A stretch of 64,000 nucleotides of DNA, taken from assembly GCA_028280945.1 (NCBI GenBank), contig JANQKV010000035.1, forward strand, positions 1-64,000, given 5' to 3'. Below are positions 17,176-26,447 of this stretch, in pieces. Position numbers and translations under genes: made by a program. This DNA is from Opitutaceae bacterium (GTDB lineage: Bacteria > Verrucomicrobiota > Verrucomicrobiia > Opitutales > Opitutaceae). Every line of letters starts with the position of its first letter. The stretch's first letter is position 1. Below the pieces are notes generated by a model. It saw only the letters and a list, made by a program, of their open reading frames with translations. It ran no database searches and had not been told where the DNA came from.

Positions 17176-18213
17176 TCACCGCTCGGGAGGTTCCACCGGC
17201 TGGGCAGGGGATTTGTTCAGATCGCCGGGGACCAGAATCTCGATGGGGTCGCTGGGCACACCGCGTTCGTCGCGGTTTATCATGCTGACCAGTTGTTCCA
17301 TGGCACAACGCGCGATAACCGGAAGCTTCTGATCGATGATCCATGCCGAACCAGAAGTGGCCAGGCCGAGCGTGCTCACGTAGGTGATTTTGCGGGCTGA
17401 GTTTTGGTTGTAGGTTTCGATGGCGCGGTGGGTTCGGTCGCGATTTCCGAGAATGACATCCAGTTGGTTTTTCTCCACCCAGGCGGTGAGTTTTTCGAAG
17501 TCATCCTCCAGTTCCTCTTGGCAAAAACGCAGGATGGTTTTCGCGCCATTCCGTTGGCGAGGTTTCCACGACCGAATACCGGACTCCCATAATTCTCTAA
17601 CAATAAAAGATTTAGGTGCAACAAAATGAAATCCGATGCGACGGTATCCCAGACTTTCCAATTCATCGAGCGCGCGTCGAATACTTTTGAAGTAGTCGAA
17701 ACAGACGCGATGGATCTCGGGATCCACCAAGGTGAACCCGAGCGAGATGATGCTGAAATTACCGAAGCTGGAACCGATGGAAAAATCGTGGCCGGGAGAA
17801 CAAAAACAGACCCCGCGAATGTTGCGGGCATCCAATTGGCGCTCCAGCGTCCTAAAACTTTTGGGGGATTCCGTGCAGTTGAATTCCTCCAGATTGTAAC
17901 CCAGTTCGGTTGCTCGTTTGGCAGCGTGCTCGAAGTAGAGGGAGGACATGGCACCTTGCCGTCTTCCCTGCTCGTCTTGAAACACGATCCAAGCGAGTTG
18001 CCCTTGATAGGTCCGGCGTTTTTGGTTGGTGCGATAGCTCACCAGCGCACTGAGAGCGGGGTCGGGAGTGTAACGCATTTCCCGGGCGATCGCCTTCACG
18101 CGTTGGCGGGTGCGTTCGGGAATCTGCGGATGATCGCGTAGCGCCATCGACACGGAACTGATGTGCAGGTTGGCTCGAGCCGCGATGTCTTTCAGGGTAA
18201 CTCGTTTTTTCAT
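17176..18213 (-). CDS. LacI-family transcriptional regulator
   Basis: This encodes 345 residues, normal LacI length. The N-terminal helix-turn-helix reads VTLKDIAARANLHISSVSMAL and is followed by the hinge helix segment YTPDPALSALVSYR. The remaining ~280 residues are a periplasmic-binding-protein-like sensor domain. AGAGG 8 nt before the ATG on the minus strand is the RBS and lies inside the palindrome CCTCTTTAGAGG (18221-18232). It is divergent from the TonB receptor, sulfatase, symporter and GH1 genes and upstream of the GH140 cluster, so it probably controls both in response to a released sugar. The candidate operator is the dyad at 18246-18261. The effector is unknown. Confidence 0.9.
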   Translation of the reverse strand: MKKRVTLKDIAARANLHISSVSMALRDHPQIPERTRQRVKAIAREMRYTPDPALSALVSYRTNQKRRTYQGQLAWIVFQDEQGRRQGAMSSLYFEHAAKRATELGYNLEEFNCTESPKSFRTLERQLDARNIRGVCFCSPGHDFSIGSSFGNFSIISLGFTLVDPEIHRVCFDYFKSIRRALDELESLGYRRIGFHFVAPKSFIVRELWESGIRSWKPRQRNGAKTILRFCQEELEDDFEKLTAWVEKNQLDVILGNRDRTHRAIETYNQNSARKITYVSTLGLATSGSAWIIDQKLPVIARCAMEQLVSMINRDERGVPSDPIEILVPGDLNKSPAQPVEPPER

Positions 18214-18245
18214 AGACCGACCTCTTTAGAGGAAGGAGTCCCCAT

Positions 18246-18261
18246 ACTCAATAGTTTGAGT
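18246..18261. promoter_or_regulatory. Palindrome between lacI and TonB receptor, candidate operator
   Basis: ACTCAATAGTTTGAGT has perfect 6-bp arms (ACTCAA/TTGAGT) around TAGT. It lies 33 bp before the LacI start and ~95 bp before the receptor start. It lacks the central CG usual for LacI sites, so the call is tentative. Confidence 0.4.
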
Positions 18262-18356
18262 CAGGGTGCAGTTGAACGCGATCCACGGTTCCCGCAGTGC
18301 TTGCGAGCTGACTCCGCGAGGAATGGCGACCGACCTCAACCCAACCCCAAACCCTG

Positions 18357-21300
18357 ATGAATTACCTGACTTGCAGACGTGTCGTATTGACATTTAGAAT
18401 ACAAAAAATCGTTCGGGCCTTGTGCCTGATCCTGGGTCCCGCCGGGCTTATCGCCCAGTCGGTGACCGAAGCCAACGACGAGGAAGTGGTGGAGCTTTCG
18501 CCCTTCACCGTTGAGTCATCGTCAGATTCTGGATACGTCGCGACTTCCACGTTGGCCGGAACGCGTATTCGCACGGAGATCAAGGACCTCGCTTCCTCGA
18601 TCAGTGTGGTGACCAGTGAGTTCATGGAGGACACTGAGGCTACGGATGCCGGTTCACTGTTGTCATATCTCGGCAATGCGGAAACGGGTGGCCTGCAGGG
18701 CAACTTTTCCGGTGCCGGTGATCAACAAGATGGCCGTTATTTTCAACCCGATGAGCGGACCAATCCACAGTTTAACCAACGGGTTCGTGGACTGGGTAAA
18801 GCCGCTCTGACTCGGGGGTATTTCCTCACCAGTATCCCCTTCGATTCCTACAACACCGACCGGGTTACCATTAACCGTGGGCCCAATTCGCTACTGTTCG
18901 GGATCGGCGATCCCGGAGGAGTTCTGAACACCGGTCTGAAACAGGCCTACTTCGGCGAGACCTTCGGCCAGGTCCGGGTTCGGGTGGGCGGAGAGGGAAG
19001 CTTCCGCACCTCGGTGGATATCAATCAAGAGCTGATCGATGATCGTTTCGCTGTGCGCCTGGCGGCGCTCTATGACGATGAGAAATTCAAGCAAAAGCCG
19101 GCTTGGGAGACTGAGGAACGTTTCTATATCGCCCTCAACGCCACGTTGGCACAGAACAAGGGCTCTGAAGTGCTCGGGCCCACGACACTGCGGGCAAACT
19201 TCGAAAATGGCGACGTGGAAGGGTCACCTGTGGAAGTTATCCCGCCGTCCATTGCCTTTGGCAATTGGTATGAACCGGTTGATCCCTCGATTTCCCAATA
19301 CACGGGCCAGACCCCTCCCGGACGACATGTTTCGCCGGCGGATGGCGGCACCTGGCAATTTCAGGAAACGTATAACCCTTTCCTCATCAATTCGGAAGGT
19401 GGCATCAATACCAACACCCATCCCGTGGTATTCCGCCACATGCTCGCGGTTTACAACAACGCCAGTTCGTCCACCCCCGGGATCGGGCAGGGCGGATTGG
19501 AAGGCATGTTGGGACTGATCGCGTGGAATTCGGGTCGAGATACGCTTGAAAGTGCCGGCCTGAGCGGCACGCCCGGAGTGGCCCCTCTTGAAGACGGTGC
19601 GGTCGGACCAGTGGGCTTGAACCGCTATGTCGCCTATCACACCAACAGTCCACTGGCCGAAGGCTATGCCATTGGCTTCGCGGTGCCGACTTTGCAGGAC
19701 CGCAATATTTTCGATTATCGCAACCAAGTCTATTCCGGTGGTATTGACCGGGTGGAGCGGAACTTTGATGCCATCAACATCGCATTGGAGCAGACGTTTT
19801 TCAATAATGCCCTGGGAATCGAACTCGCTTACGACCAACAGGAATACACGTCGTATCGGGACTTCTTTTTTACCGGTGGCAACGGCACCAGCACCACCGG
19901 TCCGTATGACATCTATGTGGATATCAACGAATTCCTGCCGAATGGTCAGCCCAATCCGAACCTGGGCCGAGCTTATACCCGGGTGGCTCGACCGGAGACC
20001 CGTAATGATACCACCGACAGGGAAACCTTCCGTGCCACGGTATTTGCCACTTACGACTTTGCTGAGAAATATGACAACTGGTTGAAGTTTCTTGGTAAAC
20101 ACAGTCTTACCGGACTCTATAATGAGAGCACCACGGACACCTTCTCCAATCGCTGGTTTGAGTCTTGGAACAGTGACACCGAAGACATCGCCAGTATTGT
20201 GGCGGGTGCCACGCTCGATCACTTCCGTCGTCCGGTTAATGTATCTGTCTATACCAGCGACTCGCTCTTGGGCACTGCCTCGATAAGTGATGTTCGTTTA
20301 CAGCAGATACAAATTGATCGGCCCCAGCCGTTTGACACCTACAACATGGTTTACGGCGACGCCGGCAAAACGATCCCCGCCGAACGAGCCGTAAGTAGTG
20401 GTGAGTTCTACATTGAGCGTTACCTCCGCAGCCAAGGTATTGGCCGCCGGGAAATTGATTCTTCGGCGTTCAGTTGGCAGTCCAATCTGCTCGATGACCA
20501 CATCGTGGGCTTGTGGGGCTGGAGAGAGGACAAAACCAGGTCTTTTGCTCGCGCCAACGAGACCGAATCCGGCATCGACAGCCAATTGCCCGACGGATCC
20601 TGGAATCCTGAAGCAACCATCCTTTCCGCGAATCCGTCATTGGTGCAATCGGGTGAAACCTACACCTGGAGTGCGGTGGCCCGGTTCCCGGAAAAATATC
20701 TTTTTGAATTGCCCGCGGGCCTCGACTTGCAGGCTCACTACGGTGAATCAGAAAACTTCAATCCCATTGGATTGCGCACCAATACGTTAGGCCAAACCAT
20801 TGGACAGCCCTCGGGCACGACCAAGGAGTATGGATTCCTGGTCAGCACGGAGGACGGCCGGGCCTCGATAAAACTCAATTGGTTCGAAACCAATCTGGAG
20901 AACATTTCGGTCAGCGGAGCGGTCAACGTGCCCGGACATGCCGCCAGCAATATCAACGCCTATCGTGCGGCCGAATTGGACGGCATCCCGTTTGAGAATC
21001 AGCTCGCCTTGGTGGGTAATCCCGCGGCACATCCCATCAAATCCTATGCGGATTTCTATGCTGCCTTCGATGGTGCCATACCCGCCATCTTACGCCCGGT
21101 GGTGAACCCACGCTGGGAGGATACTGATGGCGATGGGGTCGACGATCGCTATCGCATCGACGGCATTCCGAATCTCTCGGCTACCGCGGATCGTTCCGCT
21201 GAGGGTTTTGAAATCGAAGCGGTGTTCAATCCGACCTCGGCTTGGCGCTTGCTGCTCAATGTGAGTCAACAGGAGACGGTGCAGACCAATACGGCCCTCG

Positions 21301-21857
21301 TTAATGCGGCTGCTACAGAACTCTACACTCAAAACATGGAGGCTGCCGGTCTGTTGGAAATGGCCAACGACCCCACGGGTGCTGGACAGCTTCGGCCAAT
21401 TGGTGAGACGTGGACGCAGAACAGTCTCGCTCCGATCCGCGCGCAGCGTTCGTTCGATGGCACCAAGTCCAACGAGCAACGCGAATGGCGTGTCAATGCG
21501 GTCACCAATTACCAGTTCCAGGACGGTCCTTTCAAAGGCGTGGGCCTGGGCGGTGCGGTGCGTTGGCAGAGCGCTGCAGCGACGGGTTACTTGTTCGAGG
21601 TGGATCCTGATTCCGGCATCCCGGTTCCGGTGGTCAGTCAGCCCTATCTCGATGATGGGATCTACAGTGGAGATGTCTGGGTCTCTTATCGCAAAAAGCT
21701 GACCGAGAAGATCGAGTGGTCGATTCAACTGAATGTGCGCAACGTCATTGGCGATGACGATGACCTCCCCGTCAAAACCAATCCGGACGGTCAGGTTGCC
21801 GTGATTCGGATCCCGAATCCCACGACTTGGTATGTCACCAACTCGTTTCGGTTCTAA
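18357..21857 (+). CDS. TonB-dependent outer membrane receptor (Opitutaceae type)
   Basis: This encodes 1166 residues. A signal sequence (IVRALCLILGPAGLIAQS) precedes EEVVELSPFTVESSSDSGY, the N-terminal motif of the large Verrucomicrobiota receptor family. The plug domain follows (STLAGTRIRTEIKDLASSIS, RVRGLGKAALTRGYF, VTINRGPNSLLFGIGDPGGV). The rest is a 22-strand barrel typical in length for carbohydrate or siderophore importers, ending with an aromatic residue (NSFRF). Adjacent LacI, sulfatase, symporter and GH1 genes point to an oligosaccharide ligand, probably sulfated. No SusD partner is seen, which is normal for this lineage. Transcription probably stops in part at the terminator 20 bp downstream. 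Ligand specificity is inferred from context only. Confidence 0.93.
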   Translation: MNYLTCRRVVLTFRIQKIVRALCLILGPAGLIAQSVTEANDEEVVELSPFTVESSSDSGYVATSTLAGTRIRTEIKDLASSISVVTSEFMEDTEATDAGSLLSYLGNAETGGLQGNFSGAGDQQDGRYFQPDERTNPQFNQRVRGLGKAALTRGYFLTSIPFDSYNTDRVTINRGPNSLLFGIGDPGGVLNTGLKQAYFGETFGQVRVRVGGEGSFRTSVDINQELIDDRFAVRLAALYDDEKFKQKPAWETEERFYIALNATLAQNKGSEVLGPTTLRANFENGDVEGSPVEVIPPSIAFGNWYEPVDPSISQYTGQTPPGRHVSPADGGTWQFQETYNPFLINSEGGINTNTHPVVFRHMLAVYNNASSSTPGIGQGGLEGMLGLIAWNSGRDTLESAGLSGTPGVAPLEDGAVGPVGLNRYVAYHTNSPLAEGYAIGFAVPTLQDRNIFDYRNQVYSGGIDRVERNFDAINIALEQTFFNNALGIELAYDQQEYTSYRDFFFTGGNGTSTTGPYDIYVDINEFLPNGQPNPNLGRAYTRVARPETRNDTTDRETFRATVFATYDFAEKYDNWLKFLGKHSLTGLYNESTTDTFSNRWFESWNSDTEDIASIVAGATLDHFRRPVNVSVYTSDSLLGTASISDVRLQQIQIDRPQPFDTYNMVYGDAGKTIPAERAVSSGEFYIERYLRSQGIGRREIDSSAFSWQSNLLDDHIVGLWGWREDKTRSFARANETESGIDSQLPDGSWNPEATILSANPSLVQSGETYTWSAVARFPEKYLFELPAGLDLQAHYGESENFNPIGLRTNTLGQTIGQPSGTTKEYGFLVSTEDGRASIKLNWFETNLENISVSGAVNVPGHAASNINAYRAAELDGIPFENQLALVGNPAAHPIKSYADFYAAFDGAIPAILRPVVNPRWEDTDGDGVDDRYRIDGIPNLSATADRSAEGFEIEAVFNPTSAWRLLLNVSQQETVQTNTALVNAAATELYTQNMEAAGLLEMANDPTGAGQLRPIGETWTQNSLAPIRAQRSFDGTKSNEQREWRVNAVTNYQFQDGPFKGVGLGGAVRWQSAAATGYLFEVDPDSGIPVPVVSQPYLDDGIYSGDVWVSYRKKLTEKIEWSIQLNVRNVIGDDDDLPVKTNPDGQVAVIRIPNPTTWYVTNSFRF

Positions 21858-21877
21858 TTGAGATGCTGTTTCCAGCT

Positions 21878-21908
21878 GGGCGGGACCCGTTCTCGGTCCC
21901 GCCCTTTT
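21878..21908 (+). terminator. Intrinsic terminator between TonB receptor and sulfatase genes
   Basis: GGGCGGGACC (21878-21887) and GGTCCCGCCC (21895-21904) form a perfect 10-bp GC-rich stem with a 7-nt loop, followed by TTTT. It ends 4 bp before the sulfatase ATG, so downstream genes rely on read-through or an unseen promoter inside the receptor gene. Confidence 0.85.
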
Positions 21909-21912
21909 CATC

Positions 21913-23334
21913 ATGAGCGCTTCCGATCGCCCATCCAACCTGGTCTTTGTCACGGCCGATCACTTCCGGTTCGATACCCTCGGCGCCGTGCAAGCGGGCA
22001 GGGAGGTGACTCCCCATCTCAACGCCCTGGTCCGGCAGAGTCTGGATTTCCAACGAGCCTACTCGGCCTGCCCGTTGTGTGTGCCGGCCCGCACCGCGAT
22101 GGCGACGGGGCGGTATCCCCATCGCAACGGCGTGCTGTGGAACGACTGGTCGGGTGAACACGCCACCCCGGACAAGACCTTTCACGAGGTCCTGCAGGAA
22201 TCCGGCTACCGACTCGGGGTGTTTGGGCGTCAGCACATCATCACTGACCCGCCCCTGCCCGAGCGGCTGCGCGAGGCCACGTGGTTTGACGAACAGGACC
22301 ATCTGGCTGCCCGTCGGTCCGGATCAACCCGGCCTGAACCACGCCCTGAGGCTCATATCACCTCGGTGGTCGAGCGGGTGGATGGCGAGTATCGAAACTT
22401 CAACTACAGCAATGCTCACGTGCAACCGGAGGCGTCGCCGATTTCCGAGCGGGAGGACTACAGCTACGCGTCCCAAGCGATTCGGTTTCTCGGTGACTAC
22501 TGCCGCAACTCCGATCAGCAGCCTTTCGCCTTGTTCCTGAATCTGTGGGCTCCGCACCCGCCGCTGAAGCCTCCGGCCCAGTATCTCGAAAGGTTCCCGC
22601 CCGACCAGTTGACGCTGCCCGAGAACGTGCTCCGGGTTCCGCTCCGCGAGCCCGCCAGTCGCCGCCGCGGGGTGGCCGCGCAATTGGCGGAGTCCTTGGA
22701 TGAATCCGCCGTTCGTGAATCGTGGAGCGCGCATCTGGCGTTGTCACAGATGGTCGATGACTTGGTGGCCCGGGTGCTCGCTGAACTGGATCGGCACGGC
22801 ATCACTGATGAAACCATCGTGTGCTTCACCTCCGATCACGGGGATCATCTGGGGCAGCGGCGAATGTATCAGAAGATGGAGCTCTATGAACCGGCGATTC
22901 ACGTGCCGTTGTTCATCCGGATTCCGGGGCAGGCCCCCGCCGCCAGGTCGCAACCGGTTTCACATGTCGATTTGTTGCCGACGCTGGTGGAGGCACTTGA
23001 TTTGTCCGCCACACTGGAGACCGATGGTTGCAGTGTCTTGTCCGACTCCGGGGAGGCAGCGGGACGGGATCGGGATGTTTTCCTGCAGTATCGGGGAAAT
23101 CCGGGTCTGGGGGACACGCGTCTCGCCGTGGTCAGCGGCGACCTCAAGTGCGTGATCGACGATGAGGGGGAAGTAGAGTTGTTTGACCTGAAAAATGATC
23201 CCCTCGAAATGAACAACCTCGCCGGCCAAGAATCGTTTTCCTACCTCGAATCAAAAATGGTGAACCGGATGGTGGAGGAATGGGGAGAAGCCTTGGTGAA
23301 AGGGGGCTCTCCGGCCATTCCACCTCCTTCCTGA
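21913..23334 (+). CDS. Sulfatase without signal peptide (type I, formylglycine-dependent)
   Basis: This encodes 473 residues. The N-terminal metal-binding strand LVFVTADHFRFDT and the formylglycine site CVPARTAMATG (C56 to R60) identify a type I sulfatase; the Ser of the usual CxPSR is Ala here, which still fits the CxPxR requirement. SDHGDHLGQR supplies the second metal ligands. No signal peptide is present, so the enzyme is predicted cytoplasmic, unlike most polysaccharide sulfatases. It lies between the TonB receptor and a sodium:solute symporter (1-bp gap) and GH1, suggesting desulfation of a small imported glycoside inside the cell. No formylglycine-generating enzyme is encoded in the window. 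Confidence 0.9.
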   Translation: MSASDRPSNLVFVTADHFRFDTLGAVQAGREVTPHLNALVRQSLDFQRAYSACPLCVPARTAMATGRYPHRNGVLWNDWSGEHATPDKTFHEVLQESGYRLGVFGRQHIITDPPLPERLREATWFDEQDHLAARRSGSTRPEPRPEAHITSVVERVDGEYRNFNYSNAHVQPEASPISEREDYSYASQAIRFLGDYCRNSDQQPFALFLNLWAPHPPLKPPAQYLERFPPDQLTLPENVLRVPLREPASRRRGVAAQLAESLDESAVRESWSAHLALSQMVDDLVARVLAELDRHGITDETIVCFTSDHGDHLGQRRMYQKMELYEPAIHVPLFIRIPGQAPAARSQPVSHVDLLPTLVEALDLSATLETDGCSVLSDSGEAAGRDRDVFLQYRGNPGLGDTRLAVVSGDLKCVIDDEGEVELFDLKNDPLEMNNLAGQESFSYLESKMVNRMVEEWGEALVKGGSPAIPPPS

Positions 23335-23335
23335 C

Positions 23336-25036
23336 ATGACCACCAACTACATCGTAGTTGGATGCTACCTCGCGCTGATGCTGGCGGTTGGGGTGGCCTT
23401 CCGACGCATGAACCAGTCGACGGACGACTACTTCCGCAGCGGGTGCCGCGGCACGTGGTGGTTGATCGGGTCCAGCGCATTCATGAGCGCGTTCAGCGCC
23501 TATACGTTCACGGGCGCGGCGAGCGTGGCGTTTGAAAGCGGTTGGACGGTGATGGCGATTTTCTGGGGCAACGCGCTAGGGTTCTTGTTCAGTTTTCTGT
23601 TCCTCGCCAGATGGTTCCGGCAGATGCGTTGCGTCACGAGTGCGCAGGTTGTCGGCCAGCGGTTCAACGATACCACGCGATATTTCTACGTGGCGATCGG
23701 CATGGTCAACGGCCTGTTGGTATCCGGCCTCGCGCTCTACACCTTGGCGATTTTCAGCTCGGTCATATTTGGCCTGCCCTTGGTCGGGGCGATTCTGGTC
23801 CTGGGCATGATCATGGTGGCCTACTCGGTCCTGGGCGGCAGCTGGGCGGTGATGGGCACCGACTTTTTGCAGACCTTGATTTTGTTGCCGCTCACGGTGT
23901 TGCTGGCGGGCGTTTGCCTATGGCACCTCGGGGGAGTGTCCGGGTTGTTCACCGCCATCGAAGCCGCCGGATTGCAGGAGACGTTTCGCATGGTCAAATC
24001 CCCCGGCCAGTTTCCCGCCGACGCCTTCACCTTGTTTTGGATCGCGGCGATGATCACGAAGAACGTCTTCAATCAGACTTCGATGATGGAGGCCGTGCGC
24101 TACTTCTCGGCCAAGGACGGCAAAGCCGCTTCCCGCGGAGCATTGCTGGCCTGCATTCTGTTTTTGGTCGGCTCGTTGATCTGGTTCCTGCCGCCGATCA
24201 CCTCCCGCCTACTGTTTGCGGAGGAGGTGCTGGCGCTGCCGCTCGCCAAACCAGCGGAAGGTGCCTACGCTATTGCCAGCATGAACCTGTTGCCAGTGGG
24301 ACTCGGGGCGATCATGGGGGTGGGCATCATTGCGGCGACCATGAGTTCCTTGGACTCGGGGCTGAATCGAAACGCGGCGGTGGTGATCTATGATGTGGTC
24401 CCGTTGTTCTGCAAAGTCACGGGCCGAGCCAGCCCCTCGCCGCGGGCGCTCTTTCTGGGCGGGCAAGCGGCCAGCTTGGTGTTTGGCACTATCATTGTCG
24501 GACTGGCGGTCTATTACTCCACCGTCGGCGGAGTGGGTGCTTTCAGCATCATGATCAACGTGAATGCCACGCTGGGAATTCCGTTGGCGATCCCGATGGC
24601 ATTGGGGGTCCTGATCCGGCGCACGCCGGCATGGGCGGCTTTGTTTTCCGCCGCCGTAACGCTGGTGTTTTCGTTGAGTGTCGCGGCGGGTTTGGATTGG
24701 ACGTTCCAAGCCCGGGTCTTTGCGAACTTCGTCGTCGGTTCGCTCTCCTTTGCGGTGACGCGATGGTTCTGGTCGACGACCTCCGCAGACTATCGCCAGA
24801 AGCTGACGGAGTTTTTCCAGCGCATGACCACGCCGGTCGATTTCGAGGAGGAAGTGGGGTCGGCCAATGACCACCGGCAACTCCGCCTGTTGGGCAAATT
24901 CGCCGTCACGGTGGGAGGGCTGTCATCGTTGTTGCTCTTCACAACTCACTCGGCGGCGGACCGGTGGGTGCTGATCGCCTTTGTCGCCATCGTGCTTTCC
25001 CTCGGCGGCATGATGTTGGCCAAATCGCGAACCTGA
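23336..25036 (+). CDS. Sodium:solute symporter (SSS family)
   Basis: This encodes 566 residues with about 13-14 hydrophobic helices. It starts MTTNYIVVGCYLALMLAVGV and carries the SSS features STDDYFRSGCRGTWWLIGSS early and later GVGIIAATMSSLDSGLNRNAAVV, the helix containing Na-site Ser residues in SGLT-type carriers. The start follows the sulfatase stop by one base. The GH1 gene begins 38 bp after its stop. It probably imports the sugar or glycoside that crosses the outer membrane through the upstream TonB receptor, using the sodium gradient, which suits a marine or brackish habitat. Substrate is not deducible from sequence. Confidence 0.88.
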   Translation: MTTNYIVVGCYLALMLAVGVAFRRMNQSTDDYFRSGCRGTWWLIGSSAFMSAFSAYTFTGAASVAFESGWTVMAIFWGNALGFLFSFLFLARWFRQMRCVTSAQVVGQRFNDTTRYFYVAIGMVNGLLVSGLALYTLAIFSSVIFGLPLVGAILVLGMIMVAYSVLGGSWAVMGTDFLQTLILLPLTVLLAGVCLWHLGGVSGLFTAIEAAGLQETFRMVKSPGQFPADAFTLFWIAAMITKNVFNQTSMMEAVRYFSAKDGKAASRGALLACILFLVGSLIWFLPPITSRLLFAEEVLALPLAKPAEGAYAIASMNLLPVGLGAIMGVGIIAATMSSLDSGLNRNAAVVIYDVVPLFCKVTGRASPSPRALFLGGQAASLVFGTIIVGLAVYYSTVGGVGAFSIMINVNATLGIPLAIPMALGVLIRRTPAWAALFSAAVTLVFSLSVAAGLDWTFQARVFANFVVGSLSFAVTRWFWSTTSADYRQKLTEFFQRMTTPVDFEEEVGSANDHRQLRLLGKFAVTVGGLSSLLLFTTHSAADRWVLIAFVAIVLSLGGMMLAKSRT

Positions 25037-25074
25037 TCGTCGAACGCGGGCATGAATCGACCGATTCTTTCTAG

Positions 25075-26436
25075 ATGAAAGCACCCACGATTCCGTCCTG
25101 TTCGTTTCCTCGCGGATTCAAGTGGGGCGTGGCGGCGGCGGCTCCGCAGATCGAGGGCGCGGCGCGGAAAGACGGAAAGGGCGAGTCGGTCTGGGATCAC
25201 TTTGCCCGCCAGCCCGGACGCATCACGGGAAATGCCAACTTGGATGTCGCCTGCGACCACTACCACCGGTTTGCCTCCGACTTTGCCCTGATGCGCGACT
25301 TGGGGGTCAGACGCTATCGCCTCTCGCTGGCCTGGCCCCGGATTTTGCCGAATGGCGACGGTGCCGTAAATCAAGCGGGCATCGATTTTTACCATCGTCT
25401 GTTGGATGCCATGGAAGCGGCGGAAATTGAGCCGTGGATCACCATGTTTCACTGGGATCTGCCCCAAGCGTTGGAGTCGCGGTATGGCGGTTGGCGGAGT
25501 CGTCGCACGGTGGATGCCTTTGCCCGCTATGCCGACGTGATCGTGCAAGCGTATGGGCGTCGCGTGAAGCACTGGATCACTCTTAACGAGATGAGCTCCT
25601 TCACGGTCCTCGCTCATGGCGTGGGTGAACGGCCACCCGGAATCAAGAGTGGCGAAGAGGTGGTCAACCTGACGTATCATCATGCGCTGATGGCCCACGG
25701 GCACGGCGTGCGGGCGGTGCGCGAATACGGTGGCCGCGGCGCGCGGGTGGGTCTCACGGATGATGCCGCGATCCCGGTGCCGATCATGGAATCGCCGCCG
25801 CACATTGCCGCCGCGCAGAAGGCATTCCGGGAACTCAACTACCGCTCACTCGATCCGTTGTTCCATGGGCGATTCACTTCGGTCTATCGCCGGTTGGCGG
25901 GCCCCAACGCCGTGCGGGCCCAGCGGGGGGATTTTAACCTCATTTCCATGCCGACTGATTTCCTCGGACTTAATGTCTACACGGGCGTTTACGTGCGCGC
26001 CGGACGCGGTGGACGTCCGGAGTATCTGGACTTTCCCGCGAGTTTTCCGACGGCCGATGCGAGTTGGCTTCGGCTGGTGCCGCAGGCGATGTATTGGGGG
26101 CCGCGACTGGCCCAGTCGGTCTACGGGGCTGACGAGATCTACATCACCGAGAACGGGGCGGGCTACGATGATGTGCCCAATGCTGACGGAGAAATCGTGG
26201 ACCTGCACCGCCGCCAATACATCCGCCAGTGCTTGGGTGAATTGCACCGTTGCATTCAACATGGAGTGCCGGTGAAGGGGTATTTTTGTTGGTCGTTTAT
26301 GGACAACTTCGAGTGGCTCGACGGCTACACCAAACGGTTCGGCCTGTGCTACACGGATTACGCGACCCAGCGCCGGATTCCCAAGCTGAGCGCGAATTGG
26401 TATGCCGAGATCATGCGCACGAACTCGTTGGTCTGA
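25075..26436 (+). CDS. GH1 family beta-glycosidase
   Basis: This encodes 453 residues, the usual GH1 length, with no signal peptide, so it is cytoplasmic. The barrel motifs are complete: FKWGVAAAAPQIEGAA, YRLSLAWPRILP, MFHWDLPQALE, HWITLNEMSSF with acid/base E172, YITENGAG with nucleophile E359, and WSFMDNFEWLDGYTKRFGL. The second signature has Met after NE where Pro is usual. The neighbours are a leaderless sulfatase and a symporter; the enzyme probably hydrolyses a glycoside after uptake and desulfation. Activity may be beta-glucosidase, beta-galactosidase or beta-fucosidase. The gene converges with the apsD-like gene, with only 11 bp between stops. Confidence 0.9.
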   Translation: MKAPTIPSCSFPRGFKWGVAAAAPQIEGAARKDGKGESVWDHFARQPGRITGNANLDVACDHYHRFASDFALMRDLGVRRYRLSLAWPRILPNGDGAVNQAGIDFYHRLLDAMEAAEIEPWITMFHWDLPQALESRYGGWRSRRTVDAFARYADVIVQAYGRRVKHWITLNEMSSFTVLAHGVGERPPGIKSGEEVVNLTYHHALMAHGHGVRAVREYGGRGARVGLTDDAAIPVPIMESPPHIAAAQKAFRELNYRSLDPLFHGRFTSVYRRLAGPNAVRAQRGDFNLISMPTDFLGLNVYTGVYVRAGRGGRPEYLDFPASFPTADASWLRLVPQAMYWGPRLAQSVYGADEIYITENGAGYDDVPNADGEIVDLHRRQYIRQCLGELHRCIQHGVPVKGYFCWSFMDNFEWLDGYTKRFGLCYTDYATQRRIPKLSANWYAEIMRTNSLV

Positions 26437-26447
26437 GACGTTAGCGC

